Shown in pieces: positions 41,713 to 50,584 of a stretch of DNA of 64,000 nucleotides (its first letter is position 1; every line of letters starts with the position of its first letter). The stretch comes from Porphyridium purpureum (Eukaryota > Rhodophyta > Bangiophyceae > Porphyridiales > Porphyridiaceae). The stretch lies in NCBI GenBank assembly GCA_008690995.1, contig VRMN01000001.1:496001-560000 (forward strand), in the 5' to 3' direction. The notes beneath the pieces were generated by a model, which searched no databases, was not told the origin of the DNA, and worked only from the letters and a program-made list of their open reading frames with translations. The translations under genes and the position numbers were made by a program.

Positions 41713-42528
41713 ATGGTGGGACGAAACGGGGATGTTGGCGTCGCGTTTGTCGCCCAAACGCCACATTTCAGAATTTGTACCAAACAATCAGGTTCGACCG
41801 TTCTTGCAGCACACGGACAGATCGGCGGTGAGGCTGTGAGTCCTTTTTTGCTTTCGAGGCGAGCAGTGCTGTCCTTGCCATGGGCTGCGCTGGGCACCAA
41901 GGTGAATTGCCCGCAGCCGGTGGTTGCGTCAAACGTCGCCGACCAGGTCGAGTCGGTATTCCAGCTTTTACAAGCTACGAGTCCGCAGATGCTGCAGGCC
42001 GTGTTCGAATCGAAAAGCCTCGCGTACCGTGGTGAGCTCGAAAGTGTCGATGCACCAAGTTTGGTGATGCGCCCGGGGTTTGATTTACAAGACAAAAGCG
42101 TTTATGGCGAGGAGGGCGCGCGCTACTTTCTGCACATGGAAAACTACTTCAAAACAATTAGCCATGCTCGCATTTCGCCCCGTCCAAGCGCACCCACGCT
42201 TCTTCCTTCAGCGAGTCACATCCTGGTTGCCGATCGTTCTGAAGCTGGTCATTGGGGCACTGCACGCTCCACATGGCCAGTTGGCCACTTTGAGTACATG
42301 TGGTTTCAGGACCGCAAGCTTCTGTACGAGCCGCAGGATCCGGTTCATGATTGTGCGCAAACCATCCGTCGAATTCAGAGCCTACGCCCAGTGTTCTCCG
42401 AGCGACTTGACGAAGCCTTGTCGCTGAAGCGTGAAGTCATGTTCGCGAGCCAATCTTACATTTCAGTGGCGAGCAGCATGGATCAGGATCTACTCAACCG
42501 AATCCTAGCTTCCAGGCCCGCTCGCTAA
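41713..42528 (+). CDS. Unknown protein with plastid-lumen type N-terminus
   Basis: 271 residues from ATG 41713. The start MVGRNGDVGVAFVAQTPHF carries the FV motif seen in other plastid proteins of this window. At about residues 48-60 a twin-Arg segment (SRRAVLSLPWAAL) is followed by a possible cleavage region, so a Tat-type lumen signal is inferred, though the hydrophobic core is short. The mature part has a helix-rich start (VADQVESVFQLLQ) and conserved-looking aromatic patches (GHFEYMWFQDRKLLYEP). No family is recognised. It lies between polyubiquitin and a CLC gene, tail-to-tail with the latter (45 bp). Confidence 0.72.
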   Translation: MVGRNGDVGVAFVAQTPHFRICTKQSGSTVLAAHGQIGGEAVSPFLLSRRAVLSLPWAALGTKVNCPQPVVASNVADQVESVFQLLQATSPQMLQAVFESKSLAYRGELESVDAPSLVMRPGFDLQDKSVYGEEGARYFLHMENYFKTISHARISPRPSAPTLLPSASHILVADRSEAGHWGTARSTWPVGHFEYMWFQDRKLLYEPQDPVHDCAQTIRRIQSLRPVFSERLDEALSLKREVMFASQSYISVASSMDQDLLNRILASRPAR

Positions 42529-42573
42529 CAGCAAGATCATCTCAAACCAGATTCATGAGAAGGCGCAAGAAGT

Positions 42574-44199
42574 CTAGCTTTCCTGTGATCCGGCAGCCCG
42601 CCGACGCGCGGCAGCTTTTGCGAGACCCTGCGGTACGCCAATGCCGAGGTTCATCAGGTAAGACGCGGCAACGGAGGCAAGCACCGGCGATGTCGCCAGA
42701 GCTGAAAGGTCGAACGATGATACCGACACGAGCGCCAGCGCAATTGGAGCCGGAACAAAGGATGTTGCGATTGCTATGAGTCCACAACTGCTCAAAACGA
42801 GCACATCAGCACTAGTCTCATTCAGAAATACCTGCGCGAGACAAGCGGACGCCAGCAGCGTGGGATAAAAAATTCCGCCCACGAATCCAGACTCTGTGCA
42901 CACCCAGTAGGCGACGATTTTCAGAAAGGCGCTGACCGCAAGGCTCGTCGATCCTATTTGTTTCCCGTCCGCAAACACATGCGGAAGCTGGATGCTGCCA
43001 TCGCCCAAAGTGAGCGGTGCCGCAATCCCGATTCCTCCAAGGATGAACCCCCCGAGGGTACTGAACAACACAATCCGAGCGCTCTGCCTGATGCGGGCAT
43101 CCAGCCATGCCTTCAAATATCTTGAAAGCACCTTCGTCAAGAAGCCGAAGAGCAGAAAAAACACACCCATCAGCCCTCCGAGGATACCAGCAAGAATGCC
43201 GACACCCACATCGCCGGCAGAATACGAGTACGTGATGTTCTCGAGAAGACGATACAAGCCGTAGCTCGGAAGGTTGAGCCACGTGTACGGCAGCACCGCC
43301 TCATAAGTCATCTTCGCTGCGATGCAGCCAGTGAAAAGGAGGGTCATGCCGTGCATGTATGAGACGCCTAGTGTTGGTAGGTCTGCGCCAAGCTCGGTCA
43401 CGAGCACAACGGCGACAATCGGAGTGGGAAAAATACTTGCAAAGGCAGCTGCCATGCCAATCAGCGCAAATAATTTACGCAAGACCTCATTCGTCAACGA
43501 GCCATCCTCACTTGCAGGCATGGTCCGGCGGCTGCCTTGCTGCTCGTCAATATTTTTCGCACGCAAGGCATCGTCTCGCCGCAGAGCGACCGCACGTTCA
43601 AAGCACCATATCATCCCGCGGCAGAGAGCGAGTGATATCGAAGCTCCGAGTGCACCAAGCCCGGCCTCGGGACCCACAGCTGCTCCACAAAACAGCGACA
43701 GCATGCAGCAGAACGCGATGCGCGCATTGCCGACCATGTCCGGCTTCAGCTCTTGGAGCTCGACCATGAAGCTTTTGTAGGTATCAAACTTGAACACGAA
43801 AGCTTTCACAAGACCTACCACAAGCCCACCGCCTCCACATACGCAAAGCCACCATGCCTTTCCGGTACCGAGACGCAGTGTTGCGGCATTAGGAAAGCCC
43901 TCATTAGAATCCGCCTGGAGCCACAAGATCGAGACCTTGTAGATGAGGTTGAGGTAGCCGAGCCCGACGAGACCCAAGCATGCACCCACCACCACAGCGG
44001 TAACTAGCTGCTGCCAATATCCGAAGGGAGGTCGAGGCGATGCAAAAGCCGAGGGAATTAACCCTCCGGCGCCATGTTCAGCGTCCTCGTTGCCCTTTCC
44101 GTGTCGCGGTTCTTCGTTCGCATCTGACGCGGACTCTATGCGAGGTGTCTGTGCGGGTCGTGTTTCCGCGCTCGTGGAATCCAGCTCCTGCGAGCTCAT
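42574..44199 (-). CDS. CLC-family chloride channel or chloride/proton antiporter
   Basis: 541 residues with about ten hydrophobic helices and no CBS domains. The N-terminal ~55 residues are acidic/Ser-rich, then the CLC fold starts at FGYWQQLVTAVVVGACLGL. The motif GAAVGPEAGLGALGASI corresponds to the family's G-x-E-G/A-P region, with the gating-type Glu present. Other marks are the helical turn FPTPIVAVVLVTELG, the loop after GGFILGGIGIAAPLTLGDG, and FVGGIFYPTLLASACLAQ (the selectivity-type GG-x-F-x-P segment). The lack of CBS domains resembles bacterial and some organellar forms. Location (thylakoid, vacuole or plasma membrane) cannot be told. Confidence 0.9.
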   Translation of the reverse strand: MSSQELDSTSAETRPAQTPRIESASDANEEPRHGKGNEDAEHGAGGLIPSAFASPRPPFGYWQQLVTAVVVGACLGLVGLGYLNLIYKVSILWLQADSNEGFPNAATLRLGTGKAWWLCVCGGGGLVVGLVKAFVFKFDTYKSFMVELQELKPDMVGNARIAFCCMLSLFCGAAVGPEAGLGALGASISLALCRGMIWCFERAVALRRDDALRAKNIDEQQGSRRTMPASEDGSLTNEVLRKLFALIGMAAAFASIFPTPIVAVVLVTELGADLPTLGVSYMHGMTLLFTGCIAAKMTYEAVLPYTWLNLPSYGLYRLLENITYSYSAGDVGVGILAGILGGLMGVFFLLFGFLTKVLSRYLKAWLDARIRQSARIVLFSTLGGFILGGIGIAAPLTLGDGSIQLPHVFADGKQIGSTSLAVSAFLKIVAYWVCTESGFVGGIFYPTLLASACLAQVFLNETSADVLVLSSCGLIAIATSFVPAPIALALVSVSSFDLSALATSPVLASVAASYLMNLGIGVPQGLAKAAARRRAAGSQES

Positions 44200-44345
44200 T
44201 GCCTAGGACAGCCGGGTACCATGGCGCTCTGCAAGTTTCTTGCTGACGAATGTCGAGATGGTCTTTATGCCTGAATATAGAATATTAAAGTAAAGGAAAC
44301 AAGAGAGACGAATACCGTATTACGCGTAGGGGTAAAAGCTAGTCA

Positions 44346-45611
44346 TTAGGCTTTGAGCTGCGACGTCGTGTCATCCTCAGCATCCCACTTATCATTCTTG
44401 TAGTCCTCTTCGAGCTGCTTGGCAAATTCTGGGTAGCGCTCAAGATACATATCAATCGTCATGACCTCGTAGTTCGAAACCAACCAGCCCAGTTCTTCCT
44501 GCACCTTCCTCATTCGATCTTCGATTTCGAGGCATTCCTCATACAAGCGCCTCATCTCCGCCTTTGCCGGCTTTATCACACTGGTCAGCTTATGGACCAG
44601 CTTCTTCTGCAGATCCTCCTGCTTCGGCTTCTGCCACGTTTCCATAGCCTCGGCCCAGGCCTTCTTGAAAAACGCAACCTGGCCCTTACCAATATCCTTC
44701 TCGAACGAACTCCAGTCGATTTTTGTGATCTCTTCCCTCGATTCACCGTTGATCTTCGTTCGCACATACAGTTCGCGCGCACTCTTGACGTCTTCAGCAA
44801 GATTTGGATTCGGCTTTGCCAGCACTTCGAGTCGCTCCTTCATTGACGCCACGAACTTTTCACTCAGACCCATGGCTTGCATTTGCGACAATACCGCGCT
44901 CACGGGATATGATCCTGTGAGCAAATCAATTCGCAAGTCGAACCCACGGAGAACCTTTTCTCGGTCCACGACGCCCTTCTTTCTCTTCTGCACCGGAACC
45001 ATGAGCTTCTCGCCGTACTTCTTCTCATAATCTGCCGCCATCTGCTTCACCAATGCGTTATCCTTCTCGTTCACGGGGCGCATGTCAATTGTACCGCCAT
45101 TGTCTGCTTTCATTTGATTAAATCGCGCTTGCACTTCTTCGAGCCTCTTCTTTCCTTCCTTGAGGCCCCTGGCGGCGGCGGGATCGAATTGGCTCCAGTC
45201 AATCTCCTGCTGGCCGTTGTCCTCACCATCGTCAGCGTTGTTCATCACTTCCTTCAACTGAGGGCGAGCCTCCCAGTACTTGACGACCTGCTGCTGCAGC
45301 TGCTCAACGGTGGGGTTGGCGATATGCAGCGGATCCATTCCGTCGAAAAACTCGTTCTGATGAATCATCAGCGGCAACTTTTCGTACCCCGCGGGCGGCT
45401 TGAAACCCTCGGGAATCTGAATCAGAATCGGCTTGGGCGCCACCATCTCCTCAATATCCGGCGGCCTCTCCATCCCGGCGAGCACTCCGGGCGAACGCGC
45501 GGGCGCGGGCGCGCACAACGCGCGGCGCACGCCCATCGCGCCCATCCACCCTGTCGCGTTCCGCGGCACGCTCAGCGCGCGCATGCGCACCAGTCTCGCA
45601 ACACCCAACAT
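44346..45611 (-). CDS. Mitochondrial ATP synthase subunit d-like protein with large insertion
   Basis: 421 residues from ATG 45611. The first ~40 residues are Arg-rich without acids, a mitochondrial presequence. Subunit d of the peripheral stalk typically has two I-D-W motifs; here IDWSQF (about 137) is followed by a helical segment, and KIDWSSFEKDIGKGQVAFFKKAWAE (about 297-321) and the C-terminal MTIDMYLERYPEF...NDKWD match the second half of plant/animal subunit d. Between the two lie about 150 extra residues, including a Lys-rich patch (QKRKKG). Normal subunit d is ~160-175 residues, so this is an enlarged relative or a different peripheral-stalk protein. The call rests on these motifs alone. 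Confidence 0.6.
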   Translation of the reverse strand: MLGVARLVRMRALSVPRNATGWMGAMGVRRALCAPAPARSPGVLAGMERPPDIEEMVAPKPILIQIPEGFKPPAGYEKLPLMIHQNEFFDGMDPLHIANPTVEQLQQQVVKYWEARPQLKEVMNNADDGEDNGQQEIDWSQFDPAAARGLKEGKKRLEEVQARFNQMKADNGGTIDMRPVNEKDNALVKQMAADYEKKYGEKLMVPVQKRKKGVVDREKVLRGFDLRIDLLTGSYPVSAVLSQMQAMGLSEKFVASMKERLEVLAKPNPNLAEDVKSARELYVRTKINGESREEITKIDWSSFEKDIGKGQVAFFKKAWAEAMETWQKPKQEDLQKKLVHKLTSVIKPAKAEMRRLYEECLEIEDRMRKVQEELGWLVSNYEVMTIDMYLERYPEFAKQLEEDYKNDKWDAEDDTTSQLKA

Positions 45612-46085
45612 CTTCCCCAAACCTTCCCCCACCACCTTTACACACTCCCTCCGTCCCTCACCTTTCCTCAATCCCCCGCCCTTCCCCCTCCTTCCCTCCT
45701 GTTCTCCACTCGTCCACCCCACCTACTCCCCCACACCTGCCGCCTTATAACTTGTCCTCTTCCTATAAAATCTCATCGATTCACTATCAAACATTCCGTC
45801 CTTATAAACACACACCTACCACGACTAAACAAGACGGTTCAATACAGCGACATAATAAAGCAGGCTGTTTGCCTACAACGAATAAATTCCGATACACTGT
45901 ACACTAGGCAGGGGTTCAGTGCGGACACTGTACTTTGGATGTGCTTTAAGAAATTTAACCACAGCGGCGCAAAGTGAGCTGATAAGCGGATAAACCGAAT
46001 GAATGGATGTGCGAATTGTGGAGGAGGAAGTGGTAAAGATGGTGTGGAGGAGCAGAAGGGGGAGAGGGAGACGCGGGTAGCAGAC
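45612..46085. promoter_or_regulatory. Divergent promoter region (ATP synthase d-like / PQ-loop)
   Basis: About 475 bp. CT-rich at the left (45640-45720), a GA-rich leader at the right (46018-46078), with ACTGTAC at 45896-45902 and 45927-45933. Confidence 0.5.
45896..45933 (+). promoter_or_regulatory. Two direct ACTGTAC motifs
   Basis: Copies at 45896-45902 and 45927-45933 in the same orientation, start-to-start spacing 31 bp, almost the same as the pair at 39517/39549. Confidence 0.45.
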
Positions 46086-46904
46086 ATGGAGATGGCATGG
46101 ATTGGGCAGACGTCAGGGATAGGCGTTGAGTTGCTGCGTGGAAGTGCCGGATTATGTGATCGAAAGCTTGTAGAATGGAGATCGAGCGGCCGTGTGCGAG
46201 GGCTCTGCCCGCCGAGAAGAGTGCATCTGACGAGCACGCCGCTGCAGATGGTGGATGCGGCTGCCGCGGTGGTTTTGTCGCGGGTGGTCGGCGTGGCTGT
46301 GTTATTGGGATCTGTGATGTACAAGGTGCCGCAGGTCCTGCGCATTGTGAAAAGTAAGAGCACCGATGGCATTTCGACAAGTGCATTGGTCTATGAGACA
46401 CTGGGCATGCTCTTCTCGTCTGTTTACAATGTGCGCAGTGGGTTTCCCTTCGAGACGTACGGAGAGTTGATATTTATCACGCTGCAGAACATTCTGATTC
46501 TCTGGTTGATGCGTGCGTACGCGCCGCCTGAAAAGAAACGCCGCGCCGCTCTGGCTCCGATTCTCATCGGTACATCTTTTCCGTGCTTGATGGCGCCGGT
46601 GGTTCCGTTCGCGCTGACCCGAACACTTCAGCTCCTTTCGATTCCGCTTGGCAATCTGTCCCGCCTGCCGCAGATCTGGATGAGCTTTCGGAGCAAATCT
46701 ACAGGTCAACTATCCGTTGCCACAGTCGCCCTCACAGTTGCAGGGAACGTGGCCCGCCTGTTTACAACGGCTGTCCAAGTCAAAGACGCCTTTGTGCTCA
46801 TGTCGAGTCTCTGCGCATTCGCGCTCAACTCGGTGGTCCTCACACAATGCATCCTTTACAACAAAATGAAGCCAGGGTCAGACAAAGAACCGGCCCGGGC
46901 GTGA
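46086..46904 (+). CDS. PQ-loop repeat protein, MPDU1-like
   Basis: 272 residues from ATG 46086; ATGs at 45999 and 46248 are also possible. MPDU1 relatives are seven-span membrane proteins of the PQ-loop/SWEET fold; MPDU1 helps use dolichol-phosphate sugars in the ER. Two PQ motifs are visible, MYKVPQVLRIVKSKSTDGIS and LSRLPQIWMSFRSKSTGQLS, each with the K-S-T/A-x-G-x-S follow-on. The diagnostic GFPFETYGELIFITLQNILI strongly matches MPDU1. The N-terminal ~55 residues before the first span are Arg- and Ser-containing and could be a plastid or signal extension, but location is unclear. Convergent with the UBE2J gene. Confidence 0.82.
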   Translation: MEMAWIGQTSGIGVELLRGSAGLCDRKLVEWRSSGRVRGLCPPRRVHLTSTPLQMVDAAAAVVLSRVVGVAVLLGSVMYKVPQVLRIVKSKSTDGISTSALVYETLGMLFSSVYNVRSGFPFETYGELIFITLQNILILWLMRAYAPPEKKRRAALAPILIGTSFPCLMAPVVPFALTRTLQLLSIPLGNLSRLPQIWMSFRSKSTGQLSVATVALTVAGNVARLFTTAVQVKDAFVLMSSLCAFALNSVVLTQCILYNKMKPGSDKEPARA

Positions 46905-47077
46905 TGAAGGCACAGAAGACTATGCCGAACACGTCCGCGCTCGTGTGCACCAGGCCAGTTCACTTGATTTGCCCGTGCCGGTTTTTTTTATTTATTTTTT
47001 ACAGCACCACACAGATCACGACAGATTAAGGCCACCCAACCTCGACTCCAATTCCTGTAATCTACGCCGCAGGCTTG

Positions 47078-47947
47078 CTACAACAGCGTGTCTATTTCGA
47101 CAATTTTGAGAACGCGCCTCACGATGATGGCCACGATGAAGAAGAGAACGGCGTACGCGGCATATTTGAGTTCCTTCTCGCTGTCATTCGTAGCTTGTGC
47201 TAGTACCGGCTCGGCGTGGTTCATTGAGTGTCGCTGGACTTCAGCAACACCTGGCTGGTTCGGTCGTGCGTTCAAAGACGCGCTTTCAGGCGCCGTGCTA
47301 GAAGCGTCGTCACGTATAGTGGCTGGCTGGCTTGGTTCCGCATCGCTGGGCGCGGCGGCCGCTGCTTTTGAGTCCCTCGTACCAGATGCCGATTCCGCGG
47401 CCTCTTTGCCCCCATTTTCATGTACGGCGCCGGCTGCTGTGCAGCTTGCAGCAGGTGCATCTTCAAAAAGCTCCTTCACTTTGCATCCGCAGATGGGGCA
47501 CTGAAACGCGATCGACTTGGCTGCGAGCGCCCGGCGGTCCTCGGCTGGAAAATTGAGCGAACCGAGTCCCTCAGCTTTGGAAGGCATAAACCCAATGAGC
47601 GCTGTGAGAATGGTGCGAATTCCCCAGCTCGGCTGCCAAGTCTCCTGGTGATGGCTTGTGATGGAAAGGCAAATTCTGGTACCCACCTCAAACCGCCCAT
47701 TCGGAGTGAGCAAGACGATTTCGGGTGCCTTCATGGGATACTCTGCTGGGAGTATAATACGGCCATGGTATAGGCCTCCCTGAAACGCGGTGTCCGGGGG
47801 CCCCTTGACAGTAAAGTGCCACTCGAACAAATCGTTCTCCAGCGGGCTTGCGTGGAAGAAACTGCCAGGCAGCTGCGCCTCCCGCTGCAGCTCCTTCACC
47901 TCCAGCATAATGCGCTTGACCGCGGCATTCTGCAGGCTCCGGCTCAT
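47078..47947 (-). CDS. Tail-anchored E2 ubiquitin-conjugating enzyme, UBE2J/UBC6 type
   Basis: 289 residues from ATG 47947. UBC6/UBE2J enzymes sit on the ER and work in ER-associated degradation. The UBC fold runs from about residue 8 to 150: VKRIMLEVKELQ, the FEWHFTVKGPPDT strand, YPMKAPEIVLLTPNGRF, and catalytic Cys93 in TRICLSITSHHQETWQPSWG, the last being diagnostic for UBE2J. A Ser/Ala/Glu-rich linker follows, and a C-terminal hydrophobic anchor (AYAVLFFIVAIIVRRV) ends the protein. It fits functionally with the PNGase at 20.6 kb, both ERAD components, though they are not linked. Confidence 0.95.
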   Translation of the reverse strand: MSRSLQNAAVKRIMLEVKELQREAQLPGSFFHASPLENDLFEWHFTVKGPPDTAFQGGLYHGRIILPAEYPMKAPEIVLLTPNGRFEVGTRICLSITSHHQETWQPSWGIRTILTALIGFMPSKAEGLGSLNFPAEDRRALAAKSIAFQCPICGCKVKELFEDAPAASCTAAGAVHENGGKEAAESASGTRDSKAAAAAPSDAEPSQPATIRDDASSTAPESASLNARPNQPGVAEVQRHSMNHAEPVLAQATNDSEKELKYAAYAVLFFIVAIIVRRVLKIVEIDTLL

Positions 47948-48230
47948 CTCTGCTCCCTCCCGCGGCCGTCCTTTCCCCCCCCGGGCCAACACGCACTCCC
48001 TACCCTTTCTCTCCGTGTTCCCCACACAAAAAGTTTCGCGTGTTACACCCCTTCACCAAGCAAATCCTTCCACAAGCTCTTCCACTAGCTACAGCACGTG
48101 TTTCACGTCATCAATCAATTTCGTTCCATACTGAAACACTCTCAATTTCCCATAAACTTCACGTTTCTCTCTCGGCTACACCCAAAAACGCACACCACTG
48201 AACTCGCAACAACAAACGCAAGCCACCCAA

Positions 48231-48262
48231 ACTGTACCCTACTGAAACACATAAAGTACAGT
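48231..48262. promoter_or_regulatory. Inverted ACTGTAC / GTACAGT pair
   Basis: ACTGTAC at 48231-48237 and GTACAGT at 48256-48262, an inverted pair with an 18-bp spacer, about 285-315 bp upstream of the UBE2J start. Confidence 0.45.
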
Positions 48263-48628
48263 TACTCGGAGATCTCGCGGCGTCTCTGACGTGAACCGCC
48301 TAACCCCAGCAAAACCAAAGTTACTCCCCCAAACGCAAAAGAGCACTCGACGTTTCCGATTAGCATCAGAGCCGCCACAATCACGACGTCAAGCCTCGTG
48401 CAATGCCCGCGTCCACTGACCCGTGCGGCCACTTACCGACGACACCAGCAGCCACGCGCCATCTCGGTCTCTCTTTCCACGCTTCCCGGGTTCAGCCCCT
48501 TGTGTGCCCACACGCGCTCAGTAGCTGTACCCTTTCAGATGCTGCAAGTACAGCTCTGTGTGTGCGCGCGTGCGTGAACTTGTTCTTCCTTATTTTTTCG
48601 CCACGTTTTGTGAATGTGGTCAGGGGGT

Positions 48629-48635
48629 GTACAGT
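48629..48635 (-). promoter_or_regulatory. GTACAGT motif upstream of HCF173-like gene
   Basis: Single reverse copy about 155 bp upstream of the ATG at 48788. Confidence 0.4.
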
Positions 48636-48787
48636 CAATCTCGCGCTTGTGTGTTTTTTGGGATTGAGGTTGGAGGGCGCTTGTGGTGGGCATGAGGTAG
48701 TAGGGATGTATGGATGTGGTGGTGGTGGTAGTGGTGGTGGATGAAAGGAGATAAGCGCAGCAACGGTGAGGAAGCCGGCGGTGAAGA

Positions 48788-50461
48788 ATGGCGTTTGTCG
48801 GAGCCGTCGGTGGTTTGCGATGGAGCTTGACCGCGTCGTCGTCGGTATGGACGGCGCCGAATAATACCGCAAGCCGCGCGACGACGCACGCCAGTGCGCG
48901 TCGCTCGCGCAGCGTCGTGCTGATGCAGCAGCAGCAGCAGCAGCAACAGAATAGTCAAAGTAGGAGCAATGGCAGCGTTCAGAGCCAGAGGAGCGCGAAC
49001 CCGTTGGAGAATGTGCAGGATGCGATCGACGGAATTCGAGGGCTGCTCGGCTTGCAGAGGCGCTCACGGACACAGAGTCTGTTGGATTATGACCCGTCCT
49101 CGGCGCAGTCTGAGTTTGACAACGAGGAAGAGGCGCCGCTTGTCCTCGTGGTCGGCGCCACGGGTCGCGTCGGACGGGTTGTCGTCCGTAAGCTGCTCCT
49201 GCGCGGATTTAAAGTGCGCGTCATGGTGCGCAACCTCTTCTCGTCCACCCTCGACCTGCTCCCATCCTCGGTCGAGTTTGTCAAGGGAGACGTACGCGAC
49301 TCTATCTTTGAGTTGCAGGAGGCCTTGTCTGGGGTCGACAAGGTGATTTGCCTGGTGGGTGCGCGCTCAGAGGACGAAATGCAAGAGGTCGAAGTGCAGG
49401 GCTTGCAAAATCTCGTGCAGGCGTTCCACGATATTCGTGTGCAGGAGTTTGGTCCAGAGGAATCGACCAAGATCACATTGTTCAAGTTCAGCCGACAGGG
49501 GGCCAAGTACATGGATCGTTGGGTCGTACCCACAGATGACATTGGGGAACGACTTGCATCGGCTGGACTCGTCGCGAAACCGCCCCGTGTCTCGCTTTTT
49601 ATGAACGACAAGGGCAACGGTGTGCTGGTAGGAAAAGTGTTTGAAAAGTACAACGGCGTTGCGCAGGCTGTGCTGAAGCTGGACCAGCCTAACCTGAAAG
49701 GGTTCTCGGGTGTGATCCTTCGCGTGATTGGAGACGGAAACACGTACCGGATCGCGCTGCAGTGTGGGAGCACTCAAAGCGCAGGCGTGTCGTACGTGGC
49801 ATCATTCAAGACCGAGAAAAGCAAGTGGGCGACCATTCGGCTGCCTTTTTCGTCGTTTATTGCGATGAGCGACAAGCAAATGAACCTGCGTGTGCGTGAT
49901 GCCGAAGAGTTGGACCGAACAAACATTCAAAGCATTGCGCTCCAGTACACAAAGTCACAAGACAATCCAGAAAAGGAGAGTGGCGACTTTTATCTCGCTG
50001 TGGATTACATCAAGGCGTACCGTACGCAAGAGGAACCGGACTTTGTCCTGCTGTCCACAGCTCAGCTGACCGAAAAGGGATTCACTCACAACGCAGGCGA
50101 CTTGTCTGTGCCGGCAATGGCAGATGGCGAGCAACCGGACCCGGCGCTTTTGGCAAAGTGGCGCGCAGAAGAAGCGCTGCGCAACTCGGGTCTTACGTAC
50201 TGTATTGTTCGCGCCGGAGACTTCAACGAGGCTGAAGGCGGACGGCGACCGCTTCTCTTTGAGCAGGACCGCGACTTGGAAGATAAGCAGGTGCGAACCG
50301 TCTCGCGAGCAGACGTAGCCGAAGTTTGCGTGCGAAGCTTGCTTGATCCCCGTGCCTGCAACATTTCCTTTGACGCCTTTGAAGGAAACTTTGCGCCAAC
50401 CGCCGCCACTGCCACGCAGGACCTCAGCCTTCTGTTTGGGAGGTTGAGGCCGAATACGTGA
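48788..50461 (+). CDS. HCF173-like protein (atypical SDR with CIA30 insert), plastid-targeted
   Basis: 557 residues. In plants HCF173 is a thylakoid-associated protein needed to start psbA translation; it is a short-chain dehydrogenase fold interrupted by a CIA30 domain. The same order is seen here: transit peptide MAFVGAVGG... (to about 45), a Gln-rich tract, Rossmann motif VVGATGRVGR at about 121-130, an SDR part with FVKGDVRD, then a CIA30 segment (about 235-415; FSGVILRVIGDGNTYRIAL and WATIRLPFSSF are typical), then SDR resumption with SGLTYCIVRAGDF and VSRADVAEVCVRSL. The active-site Y-x-x-x-K looks absent, as in other regulatory SDRs. Convergent with waaA. Confidence 0.85.
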   Translation: MAFVGAVGGLRWSLTASSSVWTAPNNTASRATTHASARRSRSVVLMQQQQQQQQNSQSRSNGSVQSQRSANPLENVQDAIDGIRGLLGLQRRSRTQSLLDYDPSSAQSEFDNEEEAPLVLVVGATGRVGRVVVRKLLLRGFKVRVMVRNLFSSTLDLLPSSVEFVKGDVRDSIFELQEALSGVDKVICLVGARSEDEMQEVEVQGLQNLVQAFHDIRVQEFGPEESTKITLFKFSRQGAKYMDRWVVPTDDIGERLASAGLVAKPPRVSLFMNDKGNGVLVGKVFEKYNGVAQAVLKLDQPNLKGFSGVILRVIGDGNTYRIALQCGSTQSAGVSYVASFKTEKSKWATIRLPFSSFIAMSDKQMNLRVRDAEELDRTNIQSIALQYTKSQDNPEKESGDFYLAVDYIKAYRTQEEPDFVLLSTAQLTEKGFTHNAGDLSVPAMADGEQPDPALLAKWRAEEALRNSGLTYCIVRAGDFNEAEGGRRPLLFEQDRDLEDKQVRTVSRADVAEVCVRSLLDPRACNISFDAFEGNFAPTAATATQDLSLLFGRLRPNT

Positions 50462-50584
50462 CTTGATTCCATGCGCGTAGATCTGCAACTCGTACGAAGT
50501 TTTCCATGTGGTGTATCGAGATATGGTTTGGGCAGAGAGATCACTATTTCTGGCGTGTCAGTGCTTTATGACCAGTTTCACGAC

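Larger units (their letters stand above)
47948..48787. promoter_or_regulatory. Divergent promoter region (UBE2J / HCF173-like)
   Basis: About 840 bp without a gene. ACTGTAC at 48231-48237, GTACAGT at 48256-48262 and 48629-48635. A GGT/GGA-rich leader lies at 48716-48752. Confidence 0.5.
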
